From: CALARM01 sp964431735
GTDB taxonomy: Bacteria; Vulcanimicrobiota; SpSt-956; JAKJGF01
Direction of reading: 5' to 3'
DNA: 37,613 nt
Assembly (NCBI GenBank): GCA_964431735.1
Contig: CAYSLJ010000062.1
Span: forward strand, 1 to 37,613
A program made the translations under genes and the position numbers. How positions within the stretch are numbered: the stretch's first letter is position 1; the number at the start of each line of letters is the position of its first letter. Below the pieces are notes generated by a model, which was given only the letters and a program-made list of their open reading frames with translations, was not told the DNA's origin and searched no databases. This document shows, one piece after another, positions 17,249-24,831 of the stretch.

Positions 17249-18541
17249 ATGATTATTCGTTTTACAGACATCCCCTATTCAGATGAATTCATACAGAGAC
17301 GTCATGTTAACTGGATAGCCCTTGCTCTCATGTATGGTTCCTATTATATGTGCCGGTACAGCCTTACTATTGCCAATAAATCCATGTGTGATTACTTTCA
17401 CTGGAACAATCAGGAAATAGGCTGGGTAATAACTGCCGGATTCTGGGCCTATGCTTTCGGGCAGATTATAAACGGGTTTTTGACTGACAGAATTGGCGGA
17501 AGAAGATCTATATTAATAGGAGCTACGGGCACTATAATCTTAAACATTTTTCTGGGTTTCGGCAAATTCAGCGGTCTTTTATCTTATTTTATAATAATAT
17601 GGCTTTTAAACGGTTATTTTCAGGCTTTCGGCGCACCGTCTACAATAAAAATAAATGCTTCCTGGTTCAGCTTGAGGGAAAGGGGAATTTTCACAGGCAT
17701 ATTCTCCTGTGGTATTGAAATAGGGCGATGGACCATATATGCCCTTGGAGGATATATCATTGCCAGGTGTTCCTGGGAATGGGTTTTTTTTATCCCTTCT
17801 GTCATAGCTTTGCTCGTAGCGATAGCAGGTTATTTTTCAATAGTAAATCACCCGGAAGATCTTGGTTTCCCTCCGGTAGAGCAACCGGATAAATGTGATG
17901 AAAATAGCAGCAGTCCTCTTGCTGTAAAAGAACTTTTCCGTAAAATACTTGGCAATAAGATTATATGGACTATAGCATTTGCTTATTTCTGTACAGGTAT
18001 TGTCCGTCATGGTTTTGAACAGTGGTTTCCGAAATATCTACAGGAGGTACATCATATGAAAACAGATGGAACTCTTTTTCAGATAACCGTAATGGCTATA
18101 CCTGCATGTGCTGTCACAGGTGCTGCTATTGCGGGATACGTATCTGACAGGTTTTTCGGAGGCAGGAGGGGACCTGTAGCATCTATAATGTATTTCTGTC
18201 AGGTAATTTTACTTTTATTATTTAATTATGTTTCATCACCTCTTATGACCTGTTTTGTACTCATAGTTCTTTCCATAATGATCAGCGGCCCTCATGCCCT
18301 GCTTGGAGCGGCAGCGGCTATGGATTTTGGAGGCAGAAGAGCATCGGGTTTTTCCGGAGGCCTTATTGATTCATTTCAGTATATAGGGGCAGGTCTTACA
18401 GGATTTGGCATAGGTATTATACTGGACAGAGCAGGATGGACAGGATGGCTCACAGGCCTTACAGGGTTTTCACTGATAGGAGGTATTTTAATGGCTTTTA
18501 TATGGCATTCATTGCCGGAAAAGGTAAGTCGTGAAGAGTGA
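17249..18541 (+). CDS. MFS transporter, OPA type (2)
   Basis: 430 residues, about 12 hydrophobic segments. Family marks are the TM1 Arg (YYMCRYSLTIANK, R36), the loop signature NGFLTDRIGGRRS (75-87) and GAAAAMDFGGRRASGFSGGL late in the chain. It aligns with the 490-residue OPA protein at 11699 but is shorter, mainly at the N-terminus and in the central loop. Likely a glycerol-3-phosphate- or sugar-phosphate:phosphate antiporter; exact substrate unknown. An in-frame TAA directly precedes the ATG, so the start cannot lie further upstream, and no Shine-Dalgarno is visible. It is the third gene of the pit-DUF47-MFS cassette that lies between inverted elements A and B. Confidence 0.85.
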   Translation: MIIRFTDIPYSDEFIQRRHVNWIALALMYGSYYMCRYSLTIANKSMCDYFHWNNQEIGWVITAGFWAYAFGQIINGFLTDRIGGRRSILIGATGTIILNIFLGFGKFSGLLSYFIIIWLLNGYFQAFGAPSTIKINASWFSLRERGIFTGIFSCGIEIGRWTIYALGGYIIARCSWEWVFFIPSVIALLVAIAGYFSIVNHPEDLGFPPVEQPDKCDENSSSPLAVKELFRKILGNKIIWTIAFAYFCTGIVRHGFEQWFPKYLQEVHHMKTDGTLFQITVMAIPACAVTGAAIAGYVSDRFFGGRRGPVASIMYFCQVILLLLFNYVSSPLMTCFVLIVLSIMISGPHALLGAAAAMDFGGRRASGFSGGLIDSFQYIGAGLTGFGIGIILDRAGWTGWLTGLTGFSLIGGILMAFIWHSLPEKVSREE

Positions 18542-18549
18542 GTTGCAGG

Positions 18550-18567
18550 GGCGTTTAATAAAACGCC
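18550..18567 (+). terminator. GGCGTTT hairpin after the MFS gene
   Basis: GGCGTTT (18550-18556) and AAACGCC (18561-18567) form a perfect 7-bp stem with an AATA loop nine bases after the stop. There is no U-run, so it may be an intergenic hairpin repeat and not a classical terminator. Confidence 0.45.
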
Positions 18568-18592
18568 TGGACGTGAAATATGTTCACCCATT

Positions 18593-18722
18593 ACTAAGGA
18601 GTTGTCAGGAAATAACTACATCTTAATTACGATTTGTATCGTGACGCGTAACGCGTAACGCGTGACGGGAGGATACTGATTGTTCTAACAATTTGCCGGA
18701 GTTATTTTTCCTGCAGTCCTAA
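18593..18722. repeat. Composite 130-bp element, copy B (inverted)
   Basis: Reverse-complement copy of 15132-15261 with the same internal palindrome and heptamer block. The two visible differences are one base at the heptamer edge and one in the TTGTTTCC/TTATTTCC end. It bounds the pit-DUF47-MFS segment on the right. Confidence 0.9.
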
Positions 18723-18728
18723 CCATCG

Positions 18729-18756
18729 GTCACACGTTACGCGTTACGCATCACGA
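18729..18756. repeat. Heptamer array upstream of tRNA-Pro
   Basis: GTCACAC/GTTACGC/GTTACGC/ATCACGA units lie seven bases after element B. Together with copy B, the hairpin and the tRNA promoter they account for most of the 300-bp gap; no protein gene is seen. Confidence 0.75.
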
Positions 18757-18798
18757 TTATAACGCATCAAGATATTTACAAAAATTTTACATTAACAC

Positions 18799-18827
18799 TT
18801 GATTAATATGAAATTACCTGTTATAAT
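18799..18827 (+). promoter_or_regulatory. Promoter of tRNA-Pro
   Basis: TTGATT (18799-18804), a 17-base spacer and a perfect TATAAT (18822-18827) end 13 bases before the tRNA, the spacing expected for a start just upstream of the mature 5' end. Confidence 0.8.
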
Positions 18828-18840
18828 AAACAACACAAAT

Positions 18841-18919
18841 CGGGGTGTAGCTCAGTTTGGTTTAGAGCACTAGCATGGGGGGCTAGGGGTCGCCAGTTCA
18901 ACTCTGGCCACTCCGACCA
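18841..18919 (+). tRNA. tRNA-Pro (GGG anticodon)
   Basis: A full cloverleaf can be drawn. The acceptor CGGGGTG pairs with CACTCCG, with one G-U pair. The D arm is GCTC/GAGC, the anticodon stem CTAGC/GCTAG with loop ATGGGGG (anticodon GGG, G37), and the T arm GCCAG/CTGGC with loop TTCAACT. CCA is encoded (18917-18919). GGG reads CCC/CCU proline codons. The T-loop TTCAACT differs slightly from the usual TTCAAxC pattern. Confidence 0.95.
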
Positions 18920-18920
18920 G

Positions 18921-18954
18921 AAAAAAATCTCTCTCAAAGCAGAGAGATTTTTTT
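18921..18954 (+). terminator. Rho-independent terminator of tRNA-Pro
   Basis: An A-run plus TCTCTCT pairs with AGAGAGA plus a T-run around the loop CAAAGC (18935-18940): a stem of up to 14 bp ending in seven T. The A-rich left side could also terminate leftward transcription. queC begins 17 bases later. Confidence 0.9.
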
Positions 18955-18971
18955 ACATAGGGGGAATTTTT

Positions 18972-19637
18972 ATGAGTAAACTGGCAATAGCTCTTGTAAG
19001 CGGAGGCATGGATAGCTGTGTTACCGCAGCAATCGCGGGGCAGGATTATGACCTGGCTATGTTACATGTAAATTACGGACAGAAAACTGAACTGAGAGAA
19101 CTGAAGGCTTTTCATGATATTGCAGATTTTTATGATGTAGAGAAAAGACTTATAGTTAATATAGATTATCTGAAGCATATCGGCGGTTCCAGTCTTACTG
19201 ATGATACTATGGAAATTTCTACTTCCGGCCTGAGTGGTGAAATTCCTTCTTCCTATGTGCCATTCAGAAATACCCACATAATAGCCATGGCTGTTTCCTG
19301 GGCTGAAGTGATAGGAGCGGAAAAGATTTTTATTGGGGCAGTTGAAGAAGATAGTTCCGGATATCCTGACTGTACAAAATCTTACTATGAGGCCTATAAT
19401 AAACTTATAGAAGTTGGAACAAAACCGTCAACTCATATAGAAATCATCACTCCTGTAATAGATATGAAGAAAAGTGAGATCGTAAGAAAAGGTATGGAAC
19501 TTGGAGCACCGTTACATCTTACCTGGTCCTGTTACGGACACAGTGACCTTGCATGCGGAAAATGTGACAGCTGTCTTTTGAGATTAAGAGGTTTTAGAGA
19601 GGCAGGAGTCAAAGATCCCGTTGGTTATGAAAAATGA
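18972..19637 (+). CDS. queC: 7-cyano-7-deazaguanine synthase QueC
   Basis: 221 residues, normal length for QueC, which converts 7-carboxy-7-deazaguanine to preQ0 with ammonia and ATP, for queuosine in tRNA. The PP-loop SGGMDS is at 10-15. Other marks are LHVNYGQKTELRE, VPFRNTHIIAMAVSWAE, the GAVEEDSSGYPDC segment, and a C-terminal zinc site (C187, C195, C198, C201 in CYGHSDLACGKCDSC). GGGGGAA precedes the ATG. No queD, queE or other queuosine gene is in the window. It overlaps the VOC gene by four bases (ATGA), so the two are translationally coupled. Confidence 0.95.
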   Translation: MSKLAIALVSGGMDSCVTAAIAGQDYDLAMLHVNYGQKTELRELKAFHDIADFYDVEKRLIVNIDYLKHIGGSSLTDDTMEISTSGLSGEIPSSYVPFRNTHIIAMAVSWAEVIGAEKIFIGAVEEDSSGYPDCTKSYYEAYNKLIEVGTKPSTHIEIITPVIDMKKSEIVRKGMELGAPLHLTWSCYGHSDLACGKCDSCLLRLRGFREAGVKDPVGYEK

Positions 19638-20005
19638 AAATCGACCATATTGCACTCTGGACCGGTCGGCTTGAAGAGATGAAGGATTTTTATGTAACCT
19701 GTTTCGGTTGTATTGCCGGACCGAAATATACTAATTCTGCTAAAGGATTTTCTTCCTATTTTTTGACCTTTACATCAGGAACCAGACTGGAACTTATGAC
19801 TGACCGTGATTTTATATCAGAACCTTCAGGGAAAAAGGGCCATTTTGCAATCTCTACCGGTTCTGAAGACGGAGTCAGGAAACTTACAGAGAGACTTCGA
19901 CATAATGGTTTTACTGTGAAGTCAGAACCACGGTGGACAGGAGACGGATATTACGAAAGTGTTATCCTTGATTGTGACGGGAATTTTGTCGAATTGACCG
20001 TATAA
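19634..20005 (+). CDS. VOC (glyoxalase/bleomycin-resistance) family protein
   Basis: 123 residues, one vicinal-oxygen-chelate domain with two beta-alpha-beta-beta-beta modules. The expected metal ligands are all visible: H5 (IDHIAL), E53 (RLELM), H70 (GHFAIS) and E120 (NFVELTV), the arrangement found in glyoxalase I-like enzymes. The reaction is unknown; methylglyoxal detoxification is one option. It starts inside the last codons of queC (ATGA overlap), so it depends on queC for expression. A functional tie to queuosine is not evident. Confidence 0.88.
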   Translation: MKIDHIALWTGRLEEMKDFYVTCFGCIAGPKYTNSAKGFSSYFLTFTSGTRLELMTDRDFISEPSGKKGHFAISTGSEDGVRKLTERLRHNGFTVKSEPRWTGDGYYESVILDCDGNFVELTV

Positions 20006-20104
20006 TAGAGTTGAGAGTTTAAGGTTATTTAAGTTCTCAACCTTCAACCTTAGCCCGGAGGGCGTTAAGTTCTAAAATTATCCTGACAATTCAAATATCC
20101 CGCC

Positions 20105-20133
20105 AATCCTGTTCTAATCCTGTTAATCCCTGT
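20105..20133. repeat. AATCCTGTT short repeat overlapping a gene end
   Basis: AATCCTGTT occurs at 20105 and 20116, and AATCCCTGT at 20125. The block overlaps the stop codon (20123-20125) and last codons of the kinase-like gene on the minus strand. Confidence 0.55.
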
Positions 20134-23101
20134 CACTTCTCATCATAGTTTTATAGCTTTCTACGGGGAGAGCACAGCGGAAGCCCCAGTAGTAATTTGC
20201 ACTGTCAGGTGACTGCCAGGAACGAAAGGTGTTGCGAAAATAATAGGCCTGACCTGAATTAAACCAGGAACCTCCGCGGATTACTTTAAATTCTCCATCT
20301 TCCGGCCCCTGGGGGTTTTGTTCTATAACTTCACTGTAATAAATATCCAGATACCAGTCAAAACACCATTCCCATATATTCCCTGCCATATCCATTACAC
20401 CGTAAGGACTGGCACCATCAGGGAATACCCACACAGGAAGTGTTCCCATACTTCTGGTCATATTCAGAGAAAATCGGCTATGGGCACTGGTATTATACCA
20501 GAAGTCTTTTCCTCTTTCTCCGTTTAATTTCGGCTCAATTTTCTCTCTGGACGTATGTATGTTATTGCATTTATCTTTATCCCATTCATTACCCCATGGA
20601 TAGAGAAAATTCTGAGGGCCTCTCGCGGTTTTTTCCCATTCTGCTTCTGTTGGAAGCCGTTTCCCTGCCCATCGGCAGTATTCATCGGCATCTTTCCAGG
20701 TAATTCCCACTACAGGATGATTTTCTTTTCCTTCTTCGAAATATTTATCCCACCATGAAGCACTTCCCTGAACCACCTGCGGTTTATATCCGCTCTGTTC
20801 CATGAACAGGAGATACTGTCTGTTTGTTACAGGATATTTATCCATATAAAAGGCTTCGACAAATACATTATGAACAGGTTTTTCAAATTCTCTTGCCATA
20901 GTATCCTCTTCAACTGCTCCCATGACAAATTCCCCTTCCGGTATAAGTATCATTTCTGTTCCGTCTACAGGGGATATTATGTCAGGAGGTATTTCTATAA
21001 CCTTCTTCTCATCTTTGATTGCTAATGCTATACGGGTTTCTTTTGTGATTTTCCCTGATGCTACTCTTTCTCTTACTTCTGTTTCTATTTCCAGTATTTT
21101 TCTTTTAGACATTTTGAAGGATTTGATTATATTGGAGATTATTTCTCTTCTCTCTTCATCTGTCATATCTTCAAGATATATGGAGATCAAGAATTCTCTC
21201 AGTTTATCTTCTATTTTTCTTCTGTCTTCGTATTCTTTGAGATCTTTTCCTTTCAGTAATCCTTTGTGGAACATAAGCAGTTCCAGTTGATCAAGAAATT
21301 CTTCTCCGTCGTGATATCTTTTGGAACAATCCCTTTCGAGACAGTTTAATATGAGGTTTTCCATATTTTCCGATATTTGAGGGCATAATTCCCTTAAGGA
21401 TTTGACAGGGGAGAATAATATGGAACCGCCAATACCTGCAATGGTTTTACTCGGAAAATCATAGGGCATTTCTCCTGTCAGCATTTCAAAGAGTATAACA
21501 CCGAGAGAATATATGTCTGAATAAAAATTTATTTCTGTCTCTGTGCCGAAATGTTCAGGTGCAAAATAATATGCAGTTTTTACAGGGAAACCGGGCAGAA
21601 AATCAATTTCTGCATCAAAAGCTTTCATTATTCCGAAATCAGAGATTTTAATTTCTTCATTTTTATGAATAAGGATATTTTCCGGTTTTAAATTTCTGTG
21701 GATAATGCCTTCATTATGAATTTCTATGAGTCCTTTACAGAGCTGTCTTGCGATTCTAAGCACTTCTTCAGGGGAGAATTTCTTCTTTTTATTCAGATAA
21801 GCTCTCAGGGTTTCATGTTCTATAAATTCGTTTACAATGAAGGTTTCGCCTGGAAATATGCCTATGGCAGTCATTTTTACTACATTGTTATGTTTGACCC
21901 TGGCTGCTTTTGTGGCTTCTTTTTCAAGTCCTTTTATCCATTTTTTATCTGCACTGAGGAAAGAAGGAAAGATCTTTACGGCTCTCATTACACCTCTATC
22001 ATACTGAAGGGCTTTGAAAATCTGTCCCATACCGCCTGTGCCTATAAGATTGAGCAATCGATAATTTTTCAGTATTTTCCTGTCAGAAGAAGGTTTGGCC
22101 GGGGGGTCGATTTTTGCCAGCAATTTCTTCTTTAATCGTCCTCCTTTACTGAATAAATCATCGATCTGTCTTGTATGTTTTAATCCTATGGCATGTTCTA
22201 CAGAATAAAATATATAATTTATCTGTTCTCCTGAAATATAATCAAATAAAAATACATGGGCATCATTACAGAAACAGTTTTCATATATTAAAAGAGGATA
22301 AAGCTCTATAAGCTGATTGGTTTCAGGTAACAGGAGATGAAAATTATCTTCCAGTCCATGCTGTGATACACTTTCCTGTCCCATAGGATTAATTTCACAT
22401 CCCATAAATTTTACAGCTTCGAAAAAAACTTTTCCTTCATACTGTTCTATTCTCTGAGGTTTTACAAGGGGATAATCACATAAAAATTCAAGTCTTGTAA
22501 GGAGTATCATCAGTATTTCTTCAAGTTCCAGATAATGTCTGGTGGCAAGTTTTACTGATTCACATCCCATGGCTCCGAACTGGTCTCTTATGAAAAGTGC
22601 CTTTTCCAGCTTTCTCCCTATATTGTTGACATTACCTTTCTTATCATAATAGAGTGTAAGCAGTTTGGGAATAACAGGGTATTTTCCGCTGTAAAGATAT
22701 ACAAGAAGCATATCTTTGAATATTTCCATCCAGCTTCTCGGTGTATTTCTTTCTTCAAAAAACTGCCATATAAATACATCTGCTTTAGGGTTTCTTTGTT
22801 CTTCTGACGATAGATACCCTGACAGTAATATTAATGTACAGTATCTTATAACTGTTTCAAATAAAAAACAGCATGCATTAAATTTTCCCAGAACATCGTC
22901 ACATGTCCTCATTGCACGGAAAATAGTCGCTATCGGATAAGGATAGCAGGTTTCTACGAGATAATAAAAAGTACTTTCCTCGTAATCCTGATATGTTTGC
23001 TTCAAAGAATCACCATCCTCTATCCTGTTGACAACCATGACCGGTTTGGTCACAACGAAATATGAGAATTTGTTTTTCCCGTTACGCGTTACGCTTCTCA
23101 C
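20123..23101 (-). CDS. Kinase-like (probable pseudokinase) protein fused to FGE-sulfatase domain
   Basis: 992 residues. Residues 1-340 are an unrecognised, mostly helical region rich in Tyr, Phe and Cys. Residues 345-615 are a Ser/Thr kinase-type domain: Gly loop IGTGGMGQIF (353-362), AVK with K376, DFG (488-490), APE near 514 and DIYSLGV. The catalytic loop reads HRNLKPEN (468-475), so the catalytic Asp of HRD is Asn (codon AAT). Residues 615-700 are a charged helical linker, and 707-985 an FGE-sulfatase (SUMF1/PvdO-type) domain with MILIPEGEFVMG, PVTNRQY, RLPTEAEWE, GNIWEW and IRGGSWFN. It has none of the active-site Cys pair of true formylglycine enzymes. The start is GTG with AGGGA 9 bases upstream; the first codons fall in a heptamer array. 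No membrane helix. Likely a signalling or binding scaffold. Confidence 0.88.
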   Translation of the reverse strand: MRSVTRNGKNKFSYFVVTKPVMVVNRIEDGDSLKQTYQDYEESTFYYLVETCYPYPIATIFRAMRTCDDVLGKFNACCFLFETVIRYCTLILLSGYLSSEEQRNPKADVFIWQFFEERNTPRSWMEIFKDMLLVYLYSGKYPVIPKLLTLYYDKKGNVNNIGRKLEKALFIRDQFGAMGCESVKLATRHYLELEEILMILLTRLEFLCDYPLVKPQRIEQYEGKVFFEAVKFMGCEINPMGQESVSQHGLEDNFHLLLPETNQLIELYPLLIYENCFCNDAHVFLFDYISGEQINYIFYSVEHAIGLKHTRQIDDLFSKGGRLKKKLLAKIDPPAKPSSDRKILKNYRLLNLIGTGGMGQIFKALQYDRGVMRAVKIFPSFLSADKKWIKGLEKEATKAARVKHNNVVKMTAIGIFPGETFIVNEFIEHETLRAYLNKKKKFSPEEVLRIARQLCKGLIEIHNEGIIHRNLKPENILIHKNEEIKISDFGIMKAFDAEIDFLPGFPVKTAYYFAPEHFGTETEINFYSDIYSLGVILFEMLTGEMPYDFPSKTIAGIGGSILFSPVKSLRELCPQISENMENLILNCLERDCSKRYHDGEEFLDQLELLMFHKGLLKGKDLKEYEDRRKIEDKLREFLISIYLEDMTDEERREIISNIIKSFKMSKRKILEIETEVRERVASGKITKETRIALAIKDEKKVIEIPPDIISPVDGTEMILIPEGEFVMGAVEEDTMAREFEKPVHNVFVEAFYMDKYPVTNRQYLLFMEQSGYKPQVVQGSASWWDKYFEEGKENHPVVGITWKDADEYCRWAGKRLPTEAEWEKTARGPQNFLYPWGNEWDKDKCNNIHTSREKIEPKLNGERGKDFWYNTSAHSRFSLNMTRSMGTLPVWVFPDGASPYGVMDMAGNIWEWCFDWYLDIYYSEVIEQNPQGPEDGEFKVIRGGSWFNSGQAYYFRNTFRSWQSPDSANYYWGFRCALPVESYKTMMRSDRD
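23078..23096. repeat. Short heptamer array at a gene start
   Basis: GTTACGC units on the plus strand encode part of the first residues (SVTRNG) of the kinase-like protein on the minus strand. Confidence 0.7.
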
Positions 23102-23287
23102 ATAATAAATCCCTGAAAATTTAATCTTTTTTCGCCAAATTATTTTAAATTCCTTCTATTTTTTATAATTACCGGTTCAGTATTTCTCAGTTCACCTGAC
23201 CTGCTTAATTGCTAAAGATAATTTTATAATAAAGAAGGTTTTCTGTCAGTTTCGACGAAAACTTTAGAGTATAAATTTTTTTGATTC

Positions 23288-23755
23288 TAAGTACCGATAC
23301 AGGTAAATTGGTACCCAAAAAATATGGAACACGCTCCTGTCACTGGCCGGGTTCTGGAGGAAAAGATATGCCGTATTAAAAGAGAGTTATAAATTATATA
23401 GAAGCAAAATATTAAAAGTCTGCAAAACCAGTTTGCCACACAACAGGATCATATCTTTTCCGGAAGAGTCCGGTCGGGGACAGGTTTTAGAAATGGATAC
23501 TGACTTATCTGGAGCTGTACTAAGTACCGAAACAGGTAAATTGGTACCCAAAAAAATATGGCACTCACTCCTGTCCCTGGCCGGGTTCTGGAGGAAAAGA
23601 TATGCCGTATTAAAAGAGAGTTATAAATTATATAGAAGCAAAATATTAAACGTCTAAAAAACCAGTTTGTCACGCAATAGGATCATATCTTTTCCAGAAG
23701 AGTCCGGCCTGGGACAGGTTTTAATATGGGTATTAACTTATTTGGAGCGTACTAA
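23288..23755. repeat. Tandem direct duplication, 233/234-bp unit
   Basis: Unit 1 (23288-23520) and unit 2 (23521 to about 23755) are clearly homologous over their full length, with scattered differences. Each contains AAGTACCGAxACAGGTAAAT, then a GGTACCC/A-run, and a stretch that reads LAGFWRKRYAVLKESYKLYR and SKIL in the same frame in both. Unit 1 lacks one A in the run, which breaks the frame. A 74-residue open frame spans the junction, but no complete gene with a ribosome-binding site is apparent. The rest of the 23102-23773 gap (23102-23287) is A/T-rich with nothing recognised. Confidence 0.85.
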
Positions 23756-23773
23756 GGATAAAGGAGAAACATT

Positions 23774-24715
23774 ATGATAGAACTCTATAATACGACTCAT
23801 CCTTATAATAATAAGGTTAATATGGCTTATTATTCTGAGAGTGGATGGGTGGGTTTCTTCCTGAATTTCGTATTACCTCAGAATCCATTCGAATATCTGT
23901 GTTTGTTTGAAGATGCATACGGTAACCATCCTTTTTTATTGTTAAATAAAATAAGTAATTTATTTATATTTAATCAACTGGATTTTGACGAAAAAGCCGG
24001 TTTTGGCTCTGTAGATGGTGCTATTTATATGGAAAGTAACAGGGAAAATTATTTTATCTTTATTAACGCTATAAATAGTAAATATAAATATGCATCTACT
24101 ATACCTGAAAAAAGCAGGCTTGACTTTCATAAGAGTATAAACAGCCGTATGGAGTTGCTCTATCGATTTTCTATTGCTATAAAAAAAGCACTTCTGAAAG
24201 TAGAACCGAAGGTTATAAGTGAAAATCCTGACGAACTTCATACATGTTATATGAAAAACGATAAGTTTTACATTATACCGGGAAAGCAAATGGATAAGAA
24301 AAAGATAAGAAGATTTAAGATAAATCATGAGAAAGGGAAAAATTTTCTCGGCAGGTTTTTTAAAAAAGATACCCGTTTTTATTTTTTGCTTGTAACAGAT
24401 GATGAAATAAATCCATTTTCTCACAGTCATCCTGATTTCTCCGAACACTATACTCCCAGACTTCATCCCGGTAAAGAAACAGAAGATCTCTGGGAAGAAC
24501 ATAAAAAATATTTTCTCTGGTTTCCCAAGAGTATAATAACTACTATAATGAAGCCTGAGCTGTCAGGCTTCGGAGATTTTCTCAAATCTAAATATTGTTA
24601 TTACTATAATGGTATAAAAGATTTTTCTCCTGAGAAAATTGCTTTTGAAACGAGAGAAGATGATATGATGGTAAATCAATATACTTTTACAAGGTTAGAT
24701 TTATGGCCTTTATAG
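23774..24715 (+). CDS. Hypothetical protein, 313 residues
   Basis: I do not recognise this protein. It has a strong ribosome-binding site (AAGGAG, 7 bases before the ATG) and an unbroken frame. It is rich in aromatic residues (many Tyr and Phe) and in Lys, and has no signal peptide or convincing membrane helix. Segments of note are YSESGWVGFFLNFVLPQNPF (about 20-39) and DEINPFSHSHPDFSEHYTPR (about 210-229), with several His/Asp that could bind metal, but no known motif. It is preceded by the tandem duplication and followed by a strong promoter for the next gene, so it may be a single-gene unit. Confidence 0.7.
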   Translation: MIELYNTTHPYNNKVNMAYYSESGWVGFFLNFVLPQNPFEYLCLFEDAYGNHPFLLLNKISNLFIFNQLDFDEKAGFGSVDGAIYMESNRENYFIFINAINSKYKYASTIPEKSRLDFHKSINSRMELLYRFSIAIKKALLKVEPKVISENPDELHTCYMKNDKFYIIPGKQMDKKKIRRFKINHEKGKNFLGRFFKKDTRFYFLLVTDDEINPFSHSHPDFSEHYTPRLHPGKETEDLWEEHKKYFLWFPKSIITTIMKPELSGFGDFLKSKYCYYYNGIKDFSPEKIAFETREDDMMVNQYTFTRLDLWPL

Positions 24716-24754
24716 AATTTATTAGTTTTTTTTCAGTAAAAGTAAGTTAAAATA

Positions 24755-24782
24755 TTGACATAAGAGTTTTTCTCGTTATACT
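24755..24782 (+). promoter_or_regulatory. Sigma70-type promoter upstream of the zinc-ribbon gene
   Basis: A perfect TTGACA (24755-24760), a 16-base spacer and TATACT (24777-24782) lie about 50 bases before the GTG start, with A/T-rich DNA following. Confidence 0.75.
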
Positions 24783-24831
24783 TATATTATTATAATTAAG
24801 ATTATTTATGAATAAAGGAAGTGTAGAGTAA

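Noticed and set aside
15132..18722. Composite transposon formed by elements A and B
   Set aside because: No transposase or integrase gene lies between or near the elements, so only a non-autonomous or passive role can be supported.
18920..18971. preQ1-type riboswitch before queC
   Set aside because: The space between tRNA-Pro and queC holds only the tRNA terminator and the ribosome-binding site; no preQ1 pseudoknot sequence is seen.
23433..23657. 74-codon open frame across the tandem duplication
   Set aside because: It starts inside one repeat unit and ends in the next, with no ribosome-binding site; it is better described as repeat DNA.
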